In this document: positions 26,295 through 36,007 of the stretch, piece by piece
How positions within the stretch are numbered: position 1 is the stretch's first letter
Layout: every line of letters starts with the position of its first letter
Assembly: GCF_020166495.1 (NCBI RefSeq)
Contig: NZ_JAINZS010000005.1
Coordinates: forward strand, 186,001 to 250,000
From: Robertkochia aurantiaca
GTDB taxonomy: Bacteria; Bacteroidota; Bacteroidia; Flavobacteriales; Flavobacteriaceae
Length of the DNA stretch: 64,000 nucleotides
Reading direction: 5' to 3'
Position numbers and translations under genes: made by a program
The notes under the pieces: model-generated
Seen by the model: the letters and a program-made list of their open reading frames with translations, nothing else
Told to the model about the DNA's origin: nothing
Database searches by the model: none

Positions 26295-27472
26295 AAGAAG
26301 ACTTCCTTAAATACCAGGCTCAGACCACTCCTCACCCCTTGGGAATGGAGGTCGCTGAAGCCCGTGGAAGTCATATCTATGATTCCCACGGCAATGCCTG
26401 GCTCGACTTTGTGGCAGGGGTATCTGCCAACAGCGTAGGTCACAGCCATCCCGCTGTGGTAAAAGCGATCAGAGAGCAGGCTGAAAAGTACCTGCATGTC
26501 ATGGTATATGGTGAATATGTCCTGGAACCCGCTGTAAGCTTCACCAAAAAATTATCATCGCTATTACCGCCACCCCTGGAAACCACTTACCTGGTAAACT
26601 CCGGCGCCGAAGCGATAGAGGGTGCCATGAAGCTGGCCAAAAGGGTCACCGGGAAAAGCAAATTCGTCGCTGCCCATAACGCCTACCACGGAAATACTCA
26701 TGGCGCGCTGAGCCTCATGGGGTATGAAGAGCGAAAGGCAGCGTTCCGGCCGCTCTTACCCGGAGTGAGTTTTCTGAAATTCAACAAGGAAGAAGACCTC
26801 CAACTAATCGATGACGATACGGCAGCTGTGATCCTGGAAACCATACAGGGAGGAGCCGGCTTTATCGAACCGCAGAACAACTACCTGCAGAAGGTTAAAA
26901 CCCGCTGTGAGGAGGTCGGTGCCCTGCTCATACTCGACGAGATACAACCGGGATTCGGTCGCACAGGAGCCCTGTTCGGGTTCATGAATTACGGGGTGAC
27001 ACCTGACATATTGGTCATGGGCAAGGGAATGGCAGGAGGCCTTCCCGTAGGCGCCTTTACCGCCTCGGCAGAGCATATGGCCACGCTGCAGGAAAACCCT
27101 AAACTCGGGCATATAACCACCTTTGGCGGCAACCCGCTGATCGCCGCAGCAGCCAATGCCACCCTCGATACCATACTGGAGGAGGACCTGATGCGTCAGG
27201 CCCTTGAAAAAGAAAAGCTGATCAGGACGCTTTTGGTACATCCTTTGATCAAAGAAATAAGAGGTAAGGGACTTATGCTGGCCCTGATCCTGGAAAGTGA
27301 AGAGGCAGCTAATTTCCTGGTGCTGGAAGCACAAAAGGAAAAGCTGATACTCTTTTGGTTACTATTCGAAAAAAGAGCGGTAAGGATCACTCCTCCGCTA
27401 ACCATTTCGAAGGAGGAAATAGAACTTGGTTGCAGGCTGATTCTGAAAGTATTAGACCGGCTGAACGACTAA
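26291..27472 (+). CDS. Class III PLP-dependent aminotransferase
   Basis: The 393-residue protein begins at a GTG that overlaps the previous stop codon by four bases. It shows the class III fold: DSHGNAWLDFVAGVSANSVGH (about 30), VNSGAEAIEGAMKLAKR (about 98), ILDEIQPGFGRTGALFGF (about 216, with the PLP-stacking Asp), and the Schiff-base Lys in LVMGKGMAGGLPVGA (about 243). It resembles acetylornithine/ornithine and related omega-aminotransferases; the substrate cannot be set. It may be co-transcribed with the OstA-like gene. Confidence 0.85.
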   Translation: MKEDFLKYQAQTTPHPLGMEVAEARGSHIYDSHGNAWLDFVAGVSANSVGHSHPAVVKAIREQAEKYLHVMVYGEYVLEPAVSFTKKLSSLLPPPLETTYLVNSGAEAIEGAMKLAKRVTGKSKFVAAHNAYHGNTHGALSLMGYEERKAAFRPLLPGVSFLKFNKEEDLQLIDDDTAAVILETIQGGAGFIEPQNNYLQKVKTRCEEVGALLILDEIQPGFGRTGALFGFMNYGVTPDILVMGKGMAGGLPVGAFTASAEHMATLQENPKLGHITTFGGNPLIAAAANATLDTILEEDLMRQALEKEKLIRTLLVHPLIKEIRGKGLMLALILESEEAANFLVLEAQKEKLILFWLLFEKRAVRITPPLTISKEEIELGCRLILKVLDRLND

Positions 27473-27571
27473 GATGTTAATATAATTGTTAATAAGAATA
27501 AGGTGCCTGCTTCATATCAAGAGCCTCAAACCCTAAATTTATTAACGTAGAAATCTAAAAAAGCATCGCCT

Positions 27572-28969
27572 ATGCCATTTAGTTCTCACGAAGATCACAA
27601 CCTACCTTTACTCAAGTTCGAATCCATGTTAAAGACCAATGACGTGTATTTCTTCGATTCAGAAGATTTTCAGGAGATCATTCATCATTATCTGGATTCC
27701 GGGAAAGTAGCTTTGGCCAAGAAGGCCATCAAGATCGGCCTGGAACAACACCCCTCCTCCAGTGATTTAAAATTACTGCAGGTTGAAGTGCTGGTATTCG
27801 AAAACAGGTTTCATGAAGCAGAGGTGCTGCTCAACCAGATCGAAGCCTTCGAGACCTTCAACGAAGAGGTGTACATTCAAAAGGCCAATATTTTTTCGAA
27901 GCAGGATCGTCATGGTGAGGCCATCGACCTGCTCAAGAAGGCTATTGCCCTGACCGATGAGAATGCAGACATCTATTCGCTGCTGGGTATGGAGTACCTG
28001 TTTCTTGACAATTACGAAAAGGCACGTGAGGCCTTTCTGCAATGCCTGGAGGCCGACATGGAAGACTATGCGGCCCTGTACAATGTGATCTATTGCTTCG
28101 ATTACCTAGAAGATTTTGACGGGGCAATCGATTTCCTGAACATGTACCTTGATAAGAACCCATACTGTGAGGTGGCCTGGCATCAGCTGGGAAAACAGTT
28201 CATGAGCAAGAAAATGTATCGTGAGGCCCTCTCGAGCTTCGATTTCGCCATCTATTCAGACGACACCTTTATAGGTGCCTATCTCGAAAAGGGACGGGTT
28301 CTGGAAAAAATGAACCGGTACAACGAAGCGATCGAGAACTACGAGATCACTCTCAGTCTCGATGACCCGACCTCTTTTGCCTACCTGCGAATCGGGAAAT
28401 GTCATGAGCGACTGGGCAATCTTGACCTGGCCAAGAAGTTCTACTATCAGACCGTACATGAAGACCCGCTGCTTGATAAGGGATGGCTTGCCATCACAGA
28501 CTTTTACTTTAAACAGCGTAATTACCAGAAAGCCCTGTATTATGTGAACAAGGCGATCAATATCGACAGTGAGAACGTTCGGTACTGGAAACGCTGCGCA
28601 CGCATCAATGAACAGCTGCACTTTTATGAAGAGGCAGACCTGGCTTACCAGAAGACCGTGGAACTCGGTAATTATGAGCTTCAGACCTGGTTGTCGTGGA
28701 TCGATATCTTGCTGAAACTGGGAGAATATGAGAGTATGGTACATACCCTGCTGCAGGCCCTGGAGTTCTATCCCGAACATCCCGAACTGGAATACCGCCT
28801 CGCGGGTACGTATTACCTGTTGTCAGACGGCCTAAAAGGACGCTACCATCTCAAAAACGCCCTGAGACACAATTACGAAGATCACATTACCTTCGAACTT
28901 CTTTTCCCGGGGGTCTACCAGATGAAAACGGTAAAAAATATAATCGCTGATTTTAAAAAGGCTTCCTGA
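27572..28969 (+). CDS. Cytosolic tetratricopeptide repeat protein
   Basis: The 465-residue protein has no signal peptide or membrane helix and is composed of about ten TPR units from about residue 45 to 440, for example AIDLLKKAIALTDENADIYSLLG, AREAFLQCLEADMEDYAALYNV, and ALYYVNKAINIDSENVRYW. Related proteins are widespread in Flavobacteria next to DUF368 and aroE genes. TPR repeats usually mediate protein-protein contacts. No enzymatic motif is seen and the partner is unknown. Confidence 0.85.
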   Translation: MPFSSHEDHNLPLLKFESMLKTNDVYFFDSEDFQEIIHHYLDSGKVALAKKAIKIGLEQHPSSSDLKLLQVEVLVFENRFHEAEVLLNQIEAFETFNEEVYIQKANIFSKQDRHGEAIDLLKKAIALTDENADIYSLLGMEYLFLDNYEKAREAFLQCLEADMEDYAALYNVIYCFDYLEDFDGAIDFLNMYLDKNPYCEVAWHQLGKQFMSKKMYREALSSFDFAIYSDDTFIGAYLEKGRVLEKMNRYNEAIENYEITLSLDDPTSFAYLRIGKCHERLGNLDLAKKFYYQTVHEDPLLDKGWLAITDFYFKQRNYQKALYYVNKAINIDSENVRYWKRCARINEQLHFYEEADLAYQKTVELGNYELQTWLSWIDILLKLGEYESMVHTLLQALEFYPEHPELEYRLAGTYYLLSDGLKGRYHLKNALRHNYEDHITFELLFPGVYQMKTVKNIIADFKKAS

Positions 28970-28979
28970 TAAAATTCTA

Positions 28980-28987
28980 TATTTTTG
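28980..28987 (+). promoter_or_regulatory. Candidate -7 element for the DUF368 genes
   Basis: TATTTTTG fits TAnnTTTG exactly and lies 20 bases before the ATG at 29007. A -33 match is not evident. Confidence 0.35.
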
Positions 28988-29006
28988 TTCGCGTTAAGAA
29001 CAAAAT

Positions 29007-29924
29007 ATGCAGCGAAACCTATTAGACTACCTCATCATCGCGCTTAAAGGCATGGCGATGGGGGCAGCCGACGTGGTTCCCGGGGTCTCCGGAGGTACCA
29101 TAGCGTTTATTTCGGGAATCTATGAAGAACTTATTCATTCGATCAACGCGGTGAACCTTCAGACCCTGAAAGGTTTTCCAAAGAATGGATTTGCAGCGAC
29201 ATGGAAGGCCATTAACGGGAATTTCCTGCTGGCCCTTTTTACGGGTATCGCCATTAGCGTAGTGAGCCTGGCCAAACTGATCAAATGGCTGTTGCTCAAC
29301 GAGCCGGTACTTTTATGGTCTTTCTTTTTCGGACTGGTACTGGCCAGTATCCTTTTCGTGGGCAAGGAGATCAAAAGGTGGGATGCCGCCGTGGTACTGA
29401 CATTTATAGCAGGCGCTGCCCTGGCCTATTATATCACGACCCTGCCCCCTATGCAGAATACCGGGAGCACTGCCTTTCTTTTCCTGGCCGGAGCCCTTGC
29501 GATCTGTGCGATGATACTACCCGGAATTTCCGGGGCCTTCATTCTTGTTTTGCTCGGAGCCTATGAGACCATCCTGGGGGCCGTAAACGAAAGAAACATT
29601 CAGGTGATCGCTATTGTGGGCGCGGGAGCCGTATTCGGACTTCTGAGCTTTGCCAGGCTGCTGAAATACCTGTTCAACAACTTTAAGAACCTGACCCTTG
29701 CCCTGCTGACCGGATTCATTTTCGGATCCCTTAACAAGATCTGGCCCTGGAAAGAGGTGACCGAAACGCGGGTGATAGGAGAAAAAGTGATCACCATCAG
29801 TGAGCAAAGCGTTTGGCCCGGCAGCTTTTCAGAAGACCCGCAAACCCTGATGGCCCTGTTGATGGCAGTTGTCGGTTTTGCCCTGATTATCGGACTCGAA
29901 CGTCTGGCAACCCAAAAAAATTAA
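29007..29924 (+). CDS. DUF368 polyprenyl-phosphate translocase-like membrane protein, copy 1
   Basis: DUF368 (PopT) proteins are implicated in returning undecaprenyl phosphate across the inner membrane for reuse in cell-wall synthesis. This 305-residue protein has the family hallmark KGMAMGAADVVPGVSGGTIAFISGIYEELI at the N-terminus and a second inverted hallmark, MILPGISGAFILVLLGAYE (about 170). The rest is mostly hydrophobic, with about eight or more membrane helices. A second DUF368 gene begins two bases after its stop codon. The PxGxSGG sites are intact. Confidence 0.88.
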   Translation: MQRNLLDYLIIALKGMAMGAADVVPGVSGGTIAFISGIYEELIHSINAVNLQTLKGFPKNGFAATWKAINGNFLLALFTGIAISVVSLAKLIKWLLLNEPVLLWSFFFGLVLASILFVGKEIKRWDAAVVLTFIAGAALAYYITTLPPMQNTGSTAFLFLAGALAICAMILPGISGAFILVLLGAYETILGAVNERNIQVIAIVGAGAVFGLLSFARLLKYLFNNFKNLTLALLTGFIFGSLNKIWPWKEVTETRVIGEKVITISEQSVWPGSFSEDPQTLMALLMAVVGFALIIGLERLATQKN

Positions 29925-29925
29925 G

Positions 29926-30948
29926 ATGCCACAACCCACGCGTACCATATTAGACCGGTTTTTCCTTTTTATCAAAGGACTGGCTATGGGCGCTGCAAAT
30001 AAAGTACCCGGGGTATCAGGCGGCGTGGTCGCCTTTGTAGCCGGTTTTTACGAAGAATTCATCTATTCCCTCCAGAAGATCAACGGGAAAGCATTCATGT
30101 TGCTGATCAACGGCAGGTTTGCCAGTTTTTATCGTTATGTGAACGGAAGATTCCTTTCCCTGCTGGTGCTTGGAATGCTTGTAAGCTATTTCAGCGTCTC
30201 GAAGATCCTCGACTTTTTTATCGAAAAGAAGGAATTATATGTCTGGGCTGCCTTTTTCGGCATGATCATCGGCTCGATCATCTACATCGGAAAAGGCTTT
30301 AAGCACTGGAACCGCACTACCGTGATCGCCTTCGTGATCGGGATGTCGGTCGGCCTATCGCTCAGCTTCCTCGATCCGGCACGTGAGAACGACAACCTGT
30401 GGTTCGTTTTCTTTTGCGGGATCATCAGCGTATCGGGTATGACCCTGCCCGGTCTCTCAGGATCCTTTATACTGATTTTGATGGGCAATTATGTTCTTTT
30501 GCTGGTCGATTCGGTGAATGCGTTGTACGATACCATGACGGAAATGATCAGGGGAGATTTCAGCTTTATTCACAACCAGGAGCGGAAGCACATGCTTTTG
30601 ATCCTCTCGGTCTTCACCCTGGGATCTGCAACGGGACTGGTTACCCTGTCGCACCTGCTTAGCTATGTTCTGAAACATTTCAAGAATATCACCACCGCCA
30701 TCCTGCTCGGGTTCATAACCGGTTCGCTGGGGGTGGTCTGGCCCTGGAAAAAAACGATCTACCGCACCGGCGAAAACGGTGAGTTCATCAGGGATTCTGC
30801 CGGTGACCGGATCATCATCAATTACCAGCGATACCTGCCCGATCTGCAGGCGACCGAGACCTGGGTCGCCGTACTGTATATATTGCTCGGGATCAGCATC
30901 CTGCTTTGGCTTGACTGGTATGGAAAAAGAAACAACAAAAATGGGTAA
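29926..30948 (+). CDS. DUF368 polyprenyl-phosphate translocase-like membrane protein, copy 2
   Basis: This 340-residue paralogue directly follows the first copy. It keeps both hallmarks, KGLAMGAANKVPGVSGGVVAFVAGFYEEF and MTLPGLSGSFILILMGNY, but with AANKVPG where copy 1 has AADVVPG. Asp to Asn and Val to Lys at the first motif may alter substrate or coupling ion. Its end overlaps the aroE start by eight bases, so copy 1, copy 2 and aroE form an operon. Whether the two copies act as a heterodimer or on different lipids is unknown. Confidence 0.88.
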   Translation: MPQPTRTILDRFFLFIKGLAMGAANKVPGVSGGVVAFVAGFYEEFIYSLQKINGKAFMLLINGRFASFYRYVNGRFLSLLVLGMLVSYFSVSKILDFFIEKKELYVWAAFFGMIIGSIIYIGKGFKHWNRTTVIAFVIGMSVGLSLSFLDPARENDNLWFVFFCGIISVSGMTLPGLSGSFILILMGNYVLLLVDSVNALYDTMTEMIRGDFSFIHNQERKHMLLILSVFTLGSATGLVTLSHLLSYVLKHFKNITTAILLGFITGSLGVVWPWKKTIYRTGENGEFIRDSAGDRIIINYQRYLPDLQATETWVAVLYILLGISILLWLDWYGKRNNKNG

Positions 30949-31675
30949 GCGTTACGGACTTATAGGCAAGAACATCGATTATTCCTTTTCACGCAGCTAC
31001 TTCAGCAAAAAGTTCAGGGAACTGGGGCTGGATGACCACAGCTATGAGAATTTCGATCTGCAGGAGATCGGAGAAGCTTCTCAGGTCCTGAACAGCAAAG
31101 AAGACATACAAGGGCTTAATGTGACCATTCCCTATAAGCAGAGCATCATGCCCCTACTGGATGAAATCGATCACGAAGCCCTGGCAATCGGAGCCGTAAA
31201 CACCCTAAAACCGGAAGGAGACAGTTGGGTCGGGCACAATACCGACCACTATGGTTTCGACAAGGCGCTGCAGCCACATCTTACCCCTGCCCATAAAGAG
31301 GCCCTGATCCTGGGTACAGGAGGAGCTTCCAAAGCGGTGGCCTACGCCCTTGAAAAAAGAAGCATTCCCTACCGGTTCGTTTCCCGAACAGCGACAGGAG
31401 ACCATCTTACCTACGAGGAGCTGACTTCGCAAATAACAGAACGTTATAAACTGATCATCAACACCACCCCCCTGGGCACTCATCCCGACATTGAAAACAA
31501 GCCTCTGATCCCCTACCAGGGCATTGGCAGAGAGCATCTTCTTTTCGACCTGATCTACAATCCCGAAGAGACCGCCTTTATGAAAGAAGGTCTCAGGCGT
31601 AACGCCAAAGCCATCAACGGCTATGAAATGCTGGTGGCCCAGGCAGAAAAGGCCTGGGAGATCTGGAACTCCTGA
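30941..31675 (+). CDS. aroE: Shikimate dehydrogenase
   Basis: AroE reduces 3-dehydroshikimate to shikimate with NADPH. The 244-residue protein starts MGKRYGLIGKNIDYSFS; other in-frame starts upstream (for example 30920) lie further inside the DUF368 gene. It shows SFSRSYFSKKF (shikimate binding), LNVTIPYK with the catalytic Lys (about 66), GAVNTL (about 85), HNTDHYGF with the catalytic Asp (about 101), and the nucleotide loop ILGTGGASKAVAYAL (about 122). The compact length is typical of Bacteroidota AroE. Confidence 0.93.
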   Translation: MGKRYGLIGKNIDYSFSRSYFSKKFRELGLDDHSYENFDLQEIGEASQVLNSKEDIQGLNVTIPYKQSIMPLLDEIDHEALAIGAVNTLKPEGDSWVGHNTDHYGFDKALQPHLTPAHKEALILGTGGASKAVAYALEKRSIPYRFVSRTATGDHLTYEELTSQITERYKLIINTTPLGTHPDIENKPLIPYQGIGREHLLFDLIYNPEETAFMKEGLRRNAKAINGYEMLVAQAEKAWEIWNS

Positions 31676-31789
31676 AAATAAACCCCTTGCAAAAGGCCTG
31701 CCGGCCAACAAAACCCGGACTTGTTCGTTATCATACTTGTTAGTATCTTTCAACTTTGAAAGCAATGATGAACTTAAACATTTTCTGAA

Positions 31790-33805
31790 ATGTCAGAGCA
31801 ACAAAAGGATAACCTGCATGAAGATGCAGACGGAAAGCAACAGCCCGCAGAGGTATCACCGAACAACGACAAACCGGCGGCAGAAACCGCCACCGATGAA
31901 TCTAAGGAACAGGAAAGTGCCGCTTCTGCCGAAGTAGCGAAGGAGTCACCGGAAAATGAAAAACCTGCCTCCCAACCGGAAGCACAGGCAGACAGCGATG
32001 ACGATGATGATCCGCAGAGCGAGATCGACGAATCAAATGCCGAAGATGCCGAAGATGAGGGGCATCAGGACCGCCATAATATCCCCATGAAAGATTACCA
32101 TGCGATGAGCATGGAAGAGCTGGCCGATGAACTGGAAAAGCTCGTAAAGAACGAAAAGGTACAGGCCATCAAGCAGCATGTCGATCAGATCAAATCTGAA
32201 TTCGACATGAAGTTCTCAGAGTTGCTCGAGCAAAAGAAGGAAGACTACCTCAATGAAGGGGGCAACGAGATCGATTTCCATTTCTCGTCTCCGGTCAAAA
32301 AGCGATTTAACGATATCTATTCAGCTTACAAGGAAAAACGTAACACCTATTACCGCAACCTCGAAGACCGCTTAAAGACCAATCTTGAAAAAAGGCTGGA
32401 GATCATCGAAGAGCTCAAGGGCCTGATAAACGTGGAGGAAAATATCAATGAGACCTATAAGCACTTCAAAGACCTGCAGGACCGCTGGCGTAATGCCGGG
32501 CCGGTACCGCGGGTAAGCTATAACGACGTATGGCGTACGTACCACCACCATGTAGAGATCTTCTATGATTTCCTGGACCTGAACCGTGACCTCAGGGACC
32601 TGGACTTCAAGCATAACCTTGAAGAAAAGCAAAAGATCATCGTAAAAGCAGAAGCCCTCGCAGAAGAAGGCGATGTGATGAAGGCCTTTCGTGAGCTACA
32701 GGTACTGCATAAGATCTGGAAAGAAGACATCGGTCCCGTTGACCGCGAACACAGGGAAGACATCTGGAACAGGTTCAGCGCGGCGACCCGTGTGATACAC
32801 CGCAAAAGACAGGAATATTTCAAGAACCAGGATAAGATACATGAGGCCAACCTGAAGGTGAAACAGGAGATCATCGCCAAGATCGCTGAGATCGCCCGAA
32901 ATCCAGTGAACTCACATAACCTCTGGCAGAAACAGATAAAAGAGATCGAAGCCCTCAGGGAAGCGTTCTTTAAGGCCGGTCGCGTGCCCTATAAGGTCAA
33001 CGAAGCCACATGGGCGGCCTTCAAGGAGGCAGTACGAAGCTTCAACCGCAACAAGAACGCCTACTACAAGAACCTGAAAAAGGAACAGCAGGCGAACCTG
33101 GAGAAAAAGACAGAGCTGGTTGAACTGGCCGAGTCGCTGAAAGACAGTGAAGACTGGGAGAACACCACCCCGGTCATGAAAAAGATACAGTCTGACTGGA
33201 AAAAGATCGGGCATGTACCCCGCAAACATTCTGACCGGGTTTGGAAAGAATTCAAGGCCGCCTGTAATTACTACTTCGACAGGCTGCACGCACGGCGCAA
33301 TAAAGACTTTAAGGTCGAGATGGAAGCCTTTGATGAGAAAAAGAAGCTACTGGACTCACTGAAGGAATTCGAACTCAGCGGTGACAAGGAAAAAGACCTG
33401 AAAGAGCTGAAAACCTATATCGCTCAATGGAAAGAGATCGGGAAGGTTCCTTTCAACAAACGGAATATTGAAGGGAAATTCAATAAGATACTCGATGCAC
33501 TGTTCAGGAAGATGGATCTTGACAAGGAAAAGGCCGAAATGATCAAGTACGGTAATAAGCTGCAGGAATTGGCCGATGCCGACAATGAAAACCTGATCAG
33601 GAACGAACGTGTTTTCATAAGAAGAAAGATCGATGAAGTGAAGGCAGAGATCCGTCAGCTTGAGAATAACCTGCAATTCATAAACGCAGACGATAGTAAC
33701 CCGATCGTTAAAGATGTCAAGGCCAACATCGACAAATACCGGGAAGACCTCGAGATATGGAAAGCCAAGCTGAAAAAGCTGAAAAACATGAACAAAACAG
33801 ACTGA
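31790..33805 (+). CDS. DUF349 coiled-coil protein
   Basis: The 671-residue protein has an acidic, low-complexity N-terminus (about 1-95, with runs of Asp, Glu and Ala), followed by alternating helices containing several DUF349 repeats with the recurrent Trp-centred pattern: FKDLQDRWRNAGPVPR (about 222), LQVLHKIWKEDIGPVDRE (about 300), IQSDWKKIGHVPRKHSD (about 464), and IAQWKEIGKVPFNKRN (about 542). Such proteins are cytosolic and helical; no function is firmly established. Related proteins in proteobacteria are linked to DNA damage or light response, but that does not transfer here. Confidence 0.85.
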   Translation: MSEQQKDNLHEDADGKQQPAEVSPNNDKPAAETATDESKEQESAASAEVAKESPENEKPASQPEAQADSDDDDDPQSEIDESNAEDAEDEGHQDRHNIPMKDYHAMSMEELADELEKLVKNEKVQAIKQHVDQIKSEFDMKFSELLEQKKEDYLNEGGNEIDFHFSSPVKKRFNDIYSAYKEKRNTYYRNLEDRLKTNLEKRLEIIEELKGLINVEENINETYKHFKDLQDRWRNAGPVPRVSYNDVWRTYHHHVEIFYDFLDLNRDLRDLDFKHNLEEKQKIIVKAEALAEEGDVMKAFRELQVLHKIWKEDIGPVDREHREDIWNRFSAATRVIHRKRQEYFKNQDKIHEANLKVKQEIIAKIAEIARNPVNSHNLWQKQIKEIEALREAFFKAGRVPYKVNEATWAAFKEAVRSFNRNKNAYYKNLKKEQQANLEKKTELVELAESLKDSEDWENTTPVMKKIQSDWKKIGHVPRKHSDRVWKEFKAACNYYFDRLHARRNKDFKVEMEAFDEKKKLLDSLKEFELSGDKEKDLKELKTYIAQWKEIGKVPFNKRNIEGKFNKILDALFRKMDLDKEKAEMIKYGNKLQELADADNENLIRNERVFIRRKIDEVKAEIRQLENNLQFINADDSNPIVKDVKANIDKYREDLEIWKAKLKKLKNMNKTD

Positions 33806-33842
33806 CAGTAAGGAATTTAAGCCTTAAAATACAAAAAGTAAG

Positions 33843-33869
33843 ATTTTTCGACACCCATAGTCGAAAAAT
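33843..33869. repeat. 10-base inverted repeat upstream of the TPR histidine kinase
   Basis: ATTTTTCGAC and GTCGAAAAAT form a perfect palindrome around a 7-base loop (ACCCATA). No T-run follows on the plus strand, so a terminator for the DUF349 gene is unlikely. It sits about 60 bases upstream of the kinase start codon and could be an operator or an mRNA structure. Confidence 0.5.
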
Positions 33870-33903
33870 ACCCTTGAGAATTAGGAAAGATTTAATTTTT
33901 TGT

Positions 33904-33911
33904 TAAATTTG
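33904..33911 (+). promoter_or_regulatory. Candidate -7 element for the TPR histidine kinase
   Basis: TAAATTTG matches TAnnTTTG and lies 19 bases before the ATG at 33931. It is downstream of the inverted repeat at 33843-33869. Confidence 0.4.
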
Positions 33912-33930
33912 AGCAGGCCTTGAATCCCGA

Positions 33931-36006
33931 ATGAAGCTTTTCTACATCTATATCGCACTACTTCTTTCCCTGACACCGGTTGCCTATGGGCAGGCCGAAG
34001 TGCGCGACAGCCTGCTATACGAGATAGAACAGTATCAAAGAAAGTCCAGCAGCCGCGTTATTCGAGACACCAACTACATCAACCTTCTGGGGAAATACAT
34101 GGCGCTTCATATCTATGTCGACAAAGACACGGTGAAGAAGTATGCCGAGAAGATGATCAGTACCAGTGAGATCACGGGGTACTTCAGGGGAAGCCTTTAT
34201 GGTTTGATGGGATTATCTACCTATTACCAGGAAAGCGGAAATATAGGGGAAGCCGTGAGGCTGTTAAAAAAGGCCCTTACCAAGGCTGAGCGGCAGGGTG
34301 ACGATGAGTACATCATTTGCGCCAATTATGAGCTGGCCCGTATTTACAGTGAATCAGGAGACATCAAATCGGCGGTCACACATTGCCTCCAGGCGATCAG
34401 GATGGCCGAGAATTTTGAAAACCCCGATGACGACATCAGGGGGCTTCTGGCTATAAGCCATGATAACCTCGCTGCCAATTTCTTTATCTTAAAACAATAC
34501 AAGCGCGCTCTTGAAGAATACGAGAAAGCGATAAGCCTGCATGAGCAGATCTCTGATCAAACGGGAATGGCCATGTCACAGAGCAATGCCGCCGAAACTC
34601 TTTTATACCTGGGCGAATACAGGTCTTCAGCCCAAAAGCTGGATGAAGCGATCGAATTCTTCAGATCAAGCGCATACCATAATGACTGGCTGGCCTTCGC
34701 CTGGCGCATCAAGGGAGACCTTTTCCTGGAACAGAAAATGATCGATTCGTCCAAAGCGGCCTATGCCAAAGCCAGAAACCTGCATGAATCCAAGGTGAGA
34801 GATCTCAGGGAACTCATGTTTCTTTATAACGGGATGTCGAAGGCAGAAAAAAAGGCCGGCAATCTCGAGAGTTCTCTCGATCTGGCTAACACCTCCCTTT
34901 CGACCGCCTATGGCATTTCATCGGCTGAAGGCATCAAGAATGCTTCTGAAACCCTCTACGACCTTCACAAGGAACTGGGAAATGATGAAAAGGCGCTGGA
35001 GTACCTGGAGATCCATAAGCAGTACACAGACAGCATCTTCAACCATGAAAACAGCAAAAGCCTGGCAGCCATGCAGGCTGAAATGGAATTCCAGGAGAAG
35101 CAGAAAGAAATAAAATTCGAGAACGAGCAGGAGATCAACGAAAAGAATATGCTCATCTACCTTTCCTCGGGAGGGGTTTTGATCTTACTGACCATTCTCT
35201 TTCTTACCCAGCGTAACCGGAAACTGGAGCGAAAGCTCAACAGCCTGCTGGCAAAGAAGAACAGCGTATTACAGTTGCGGGAAATGCAGTTGCAGCGCTC
35301 GAACCAGACCAAAGACAAGCTCTTTTCGATCATCAGTCATGACCTGAGAGCCCCTATCGCCTCCCTGAACGGGATGATCGACCTCTTTAAGGACAAGCAG
35401 ATCGACACCCAGGAATTTCTGGAGCATGCCCCTCAGTTGAGCGAACAGGTAAAGAATGTGAACTTTACCCTCAACAATCTTTTGAAGTGGTCTCAGCAGC
35501 AATTCAACGGCACCCGTACCAAACCCAGCAAGAACAATCTCTTTGTGCTCTCTAACGAAAGTACTGACCTGCTGCGTGACTATGCGGCCAAAAAAGATCT
35601 GCAGATCATCAACAACATTCCTGACGATGCCTTCATCAACGGCGACACCCAGCAGATCACCATTCTGTTCAGAAACCTTTTGAGCAATGCCATCAAGTTC
35701 ACCCCTAAGGGTGGTAAGATCGTGCTGAACGCCATCGAAAAAGACGGCGGCTGGCAGGTAGAGGTCAAAGATACCGGGGTGGGTATGCCGAAGGAAAAGG
35801 TCGATCGCATCATGTCGAAAGAAAGCTTTATCGACTCTACCTATGGTACCGAGAATGAAAAGGGTACCGGTATCGGGGTAAATGTCTGTAAAGAAATGGT
35901 GCGGGCGAACAAAGGAAAATTCTGGGTCACTTCCACTCCCGGCAAAGGCAGCAGCTTCTTCTTCAGCCTGCCGAAGTTCAGCGATGATATCGCAAAGGCG
36001 GGATAA
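33931..36006 (+). CDS. Sensor histidine kinase with periplasmic TPR domain
   Basis: The 691-residue protein has a signal peptide (IYIALLLSLTPVAYG), a periplasmic TPR region (about 85-370) with units such as AVRLLKKALTKAERQGDDEYI and ALEEYEKAISLHEQISDQTG, one membrane helix (about 407-427, YLSSGGVLILLTILFL), then a HisKA domain with the phospho-His in SIISHDLRAPIAS (about 468) and an ATPase domain (NLLSNAIKFTPKGG about 583, DTGVGMPKEK, KGTGIGV). All catalytic boxes are present. No receiver domain is fused and no regulator gene is adjacent, so it is an orphan kinase. Its stop lies one base from the end of the convergent surface-protein gene. Confidence 0.92.
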   Translation: MKLFYIYIALLLSLTPVAYGQAEVRDSLLYEIEQYQRKSSSRVIRDTNYINLLGKYMALHIYVDKDTVKKYAEKMISTSEITGYFRGSLYGLMGLSTYYQESGNIGEAVRLLKKALTKAERQGDDEYIICANYELARIYSESGDIKSAVTHCLQAIRMAENFENPDDDIRGLLAISHDNLAANFFILKQYKRALEEYEKAISLHEQISDQTGMAMSQSNAAETLLYLGEYRSSAQKLDEAIEFFRSSAYHNDWLAFAWRIKGDLFLEQKMIDSSKAAYAKARNLHESKVRDLRELMFLYNGMSKAEKKAGNLESSLDLANTSLSTAYGISSAEGIKNASETLYDLHKELGNDEKALEYLEIHKQYTDSIFNHENSKSLAAMQAEMEFQEKQKEIKFENEQEINEKNMLIYLSSGGVLILLTILFLTQRNRKLERKLNSLLAKKNSVLQLREMQLQRSNQTKDKLFSIISHDLRAPIASLNGMIDLFKDKQIDTQEFLEHAPQLSEQVKNVNFTLNNLLKWSQQQFNGTRTKPSKNNLFVLSNESTDLLRDYAAKKDLQIINNIPDDAFINGDTQQITILFRNLLSNAIKFTPKGGKIVLNAIEKDGGWQVEVKDTGVGMPKEKVDRIMSKESFIDSTYGTENEKGTGIGVNVCKEMVRANKGKFWVTSTPGKGSSFFFSLPKFSDDIAKAG

Positions 36007-36007
36007 T

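Noticed and set aside
30779-30940. Upstream extension of aroE
   Set aside because: The added residues overlap the DUF368 gene and do not match the AroE N-terminus; the family start is at 30941.
33843-33869. Inverted repeat as a terminator for the DUF349 gene
   Set aside because: No T-run follows the stem on the plus strand, and none is needed on the other strand.
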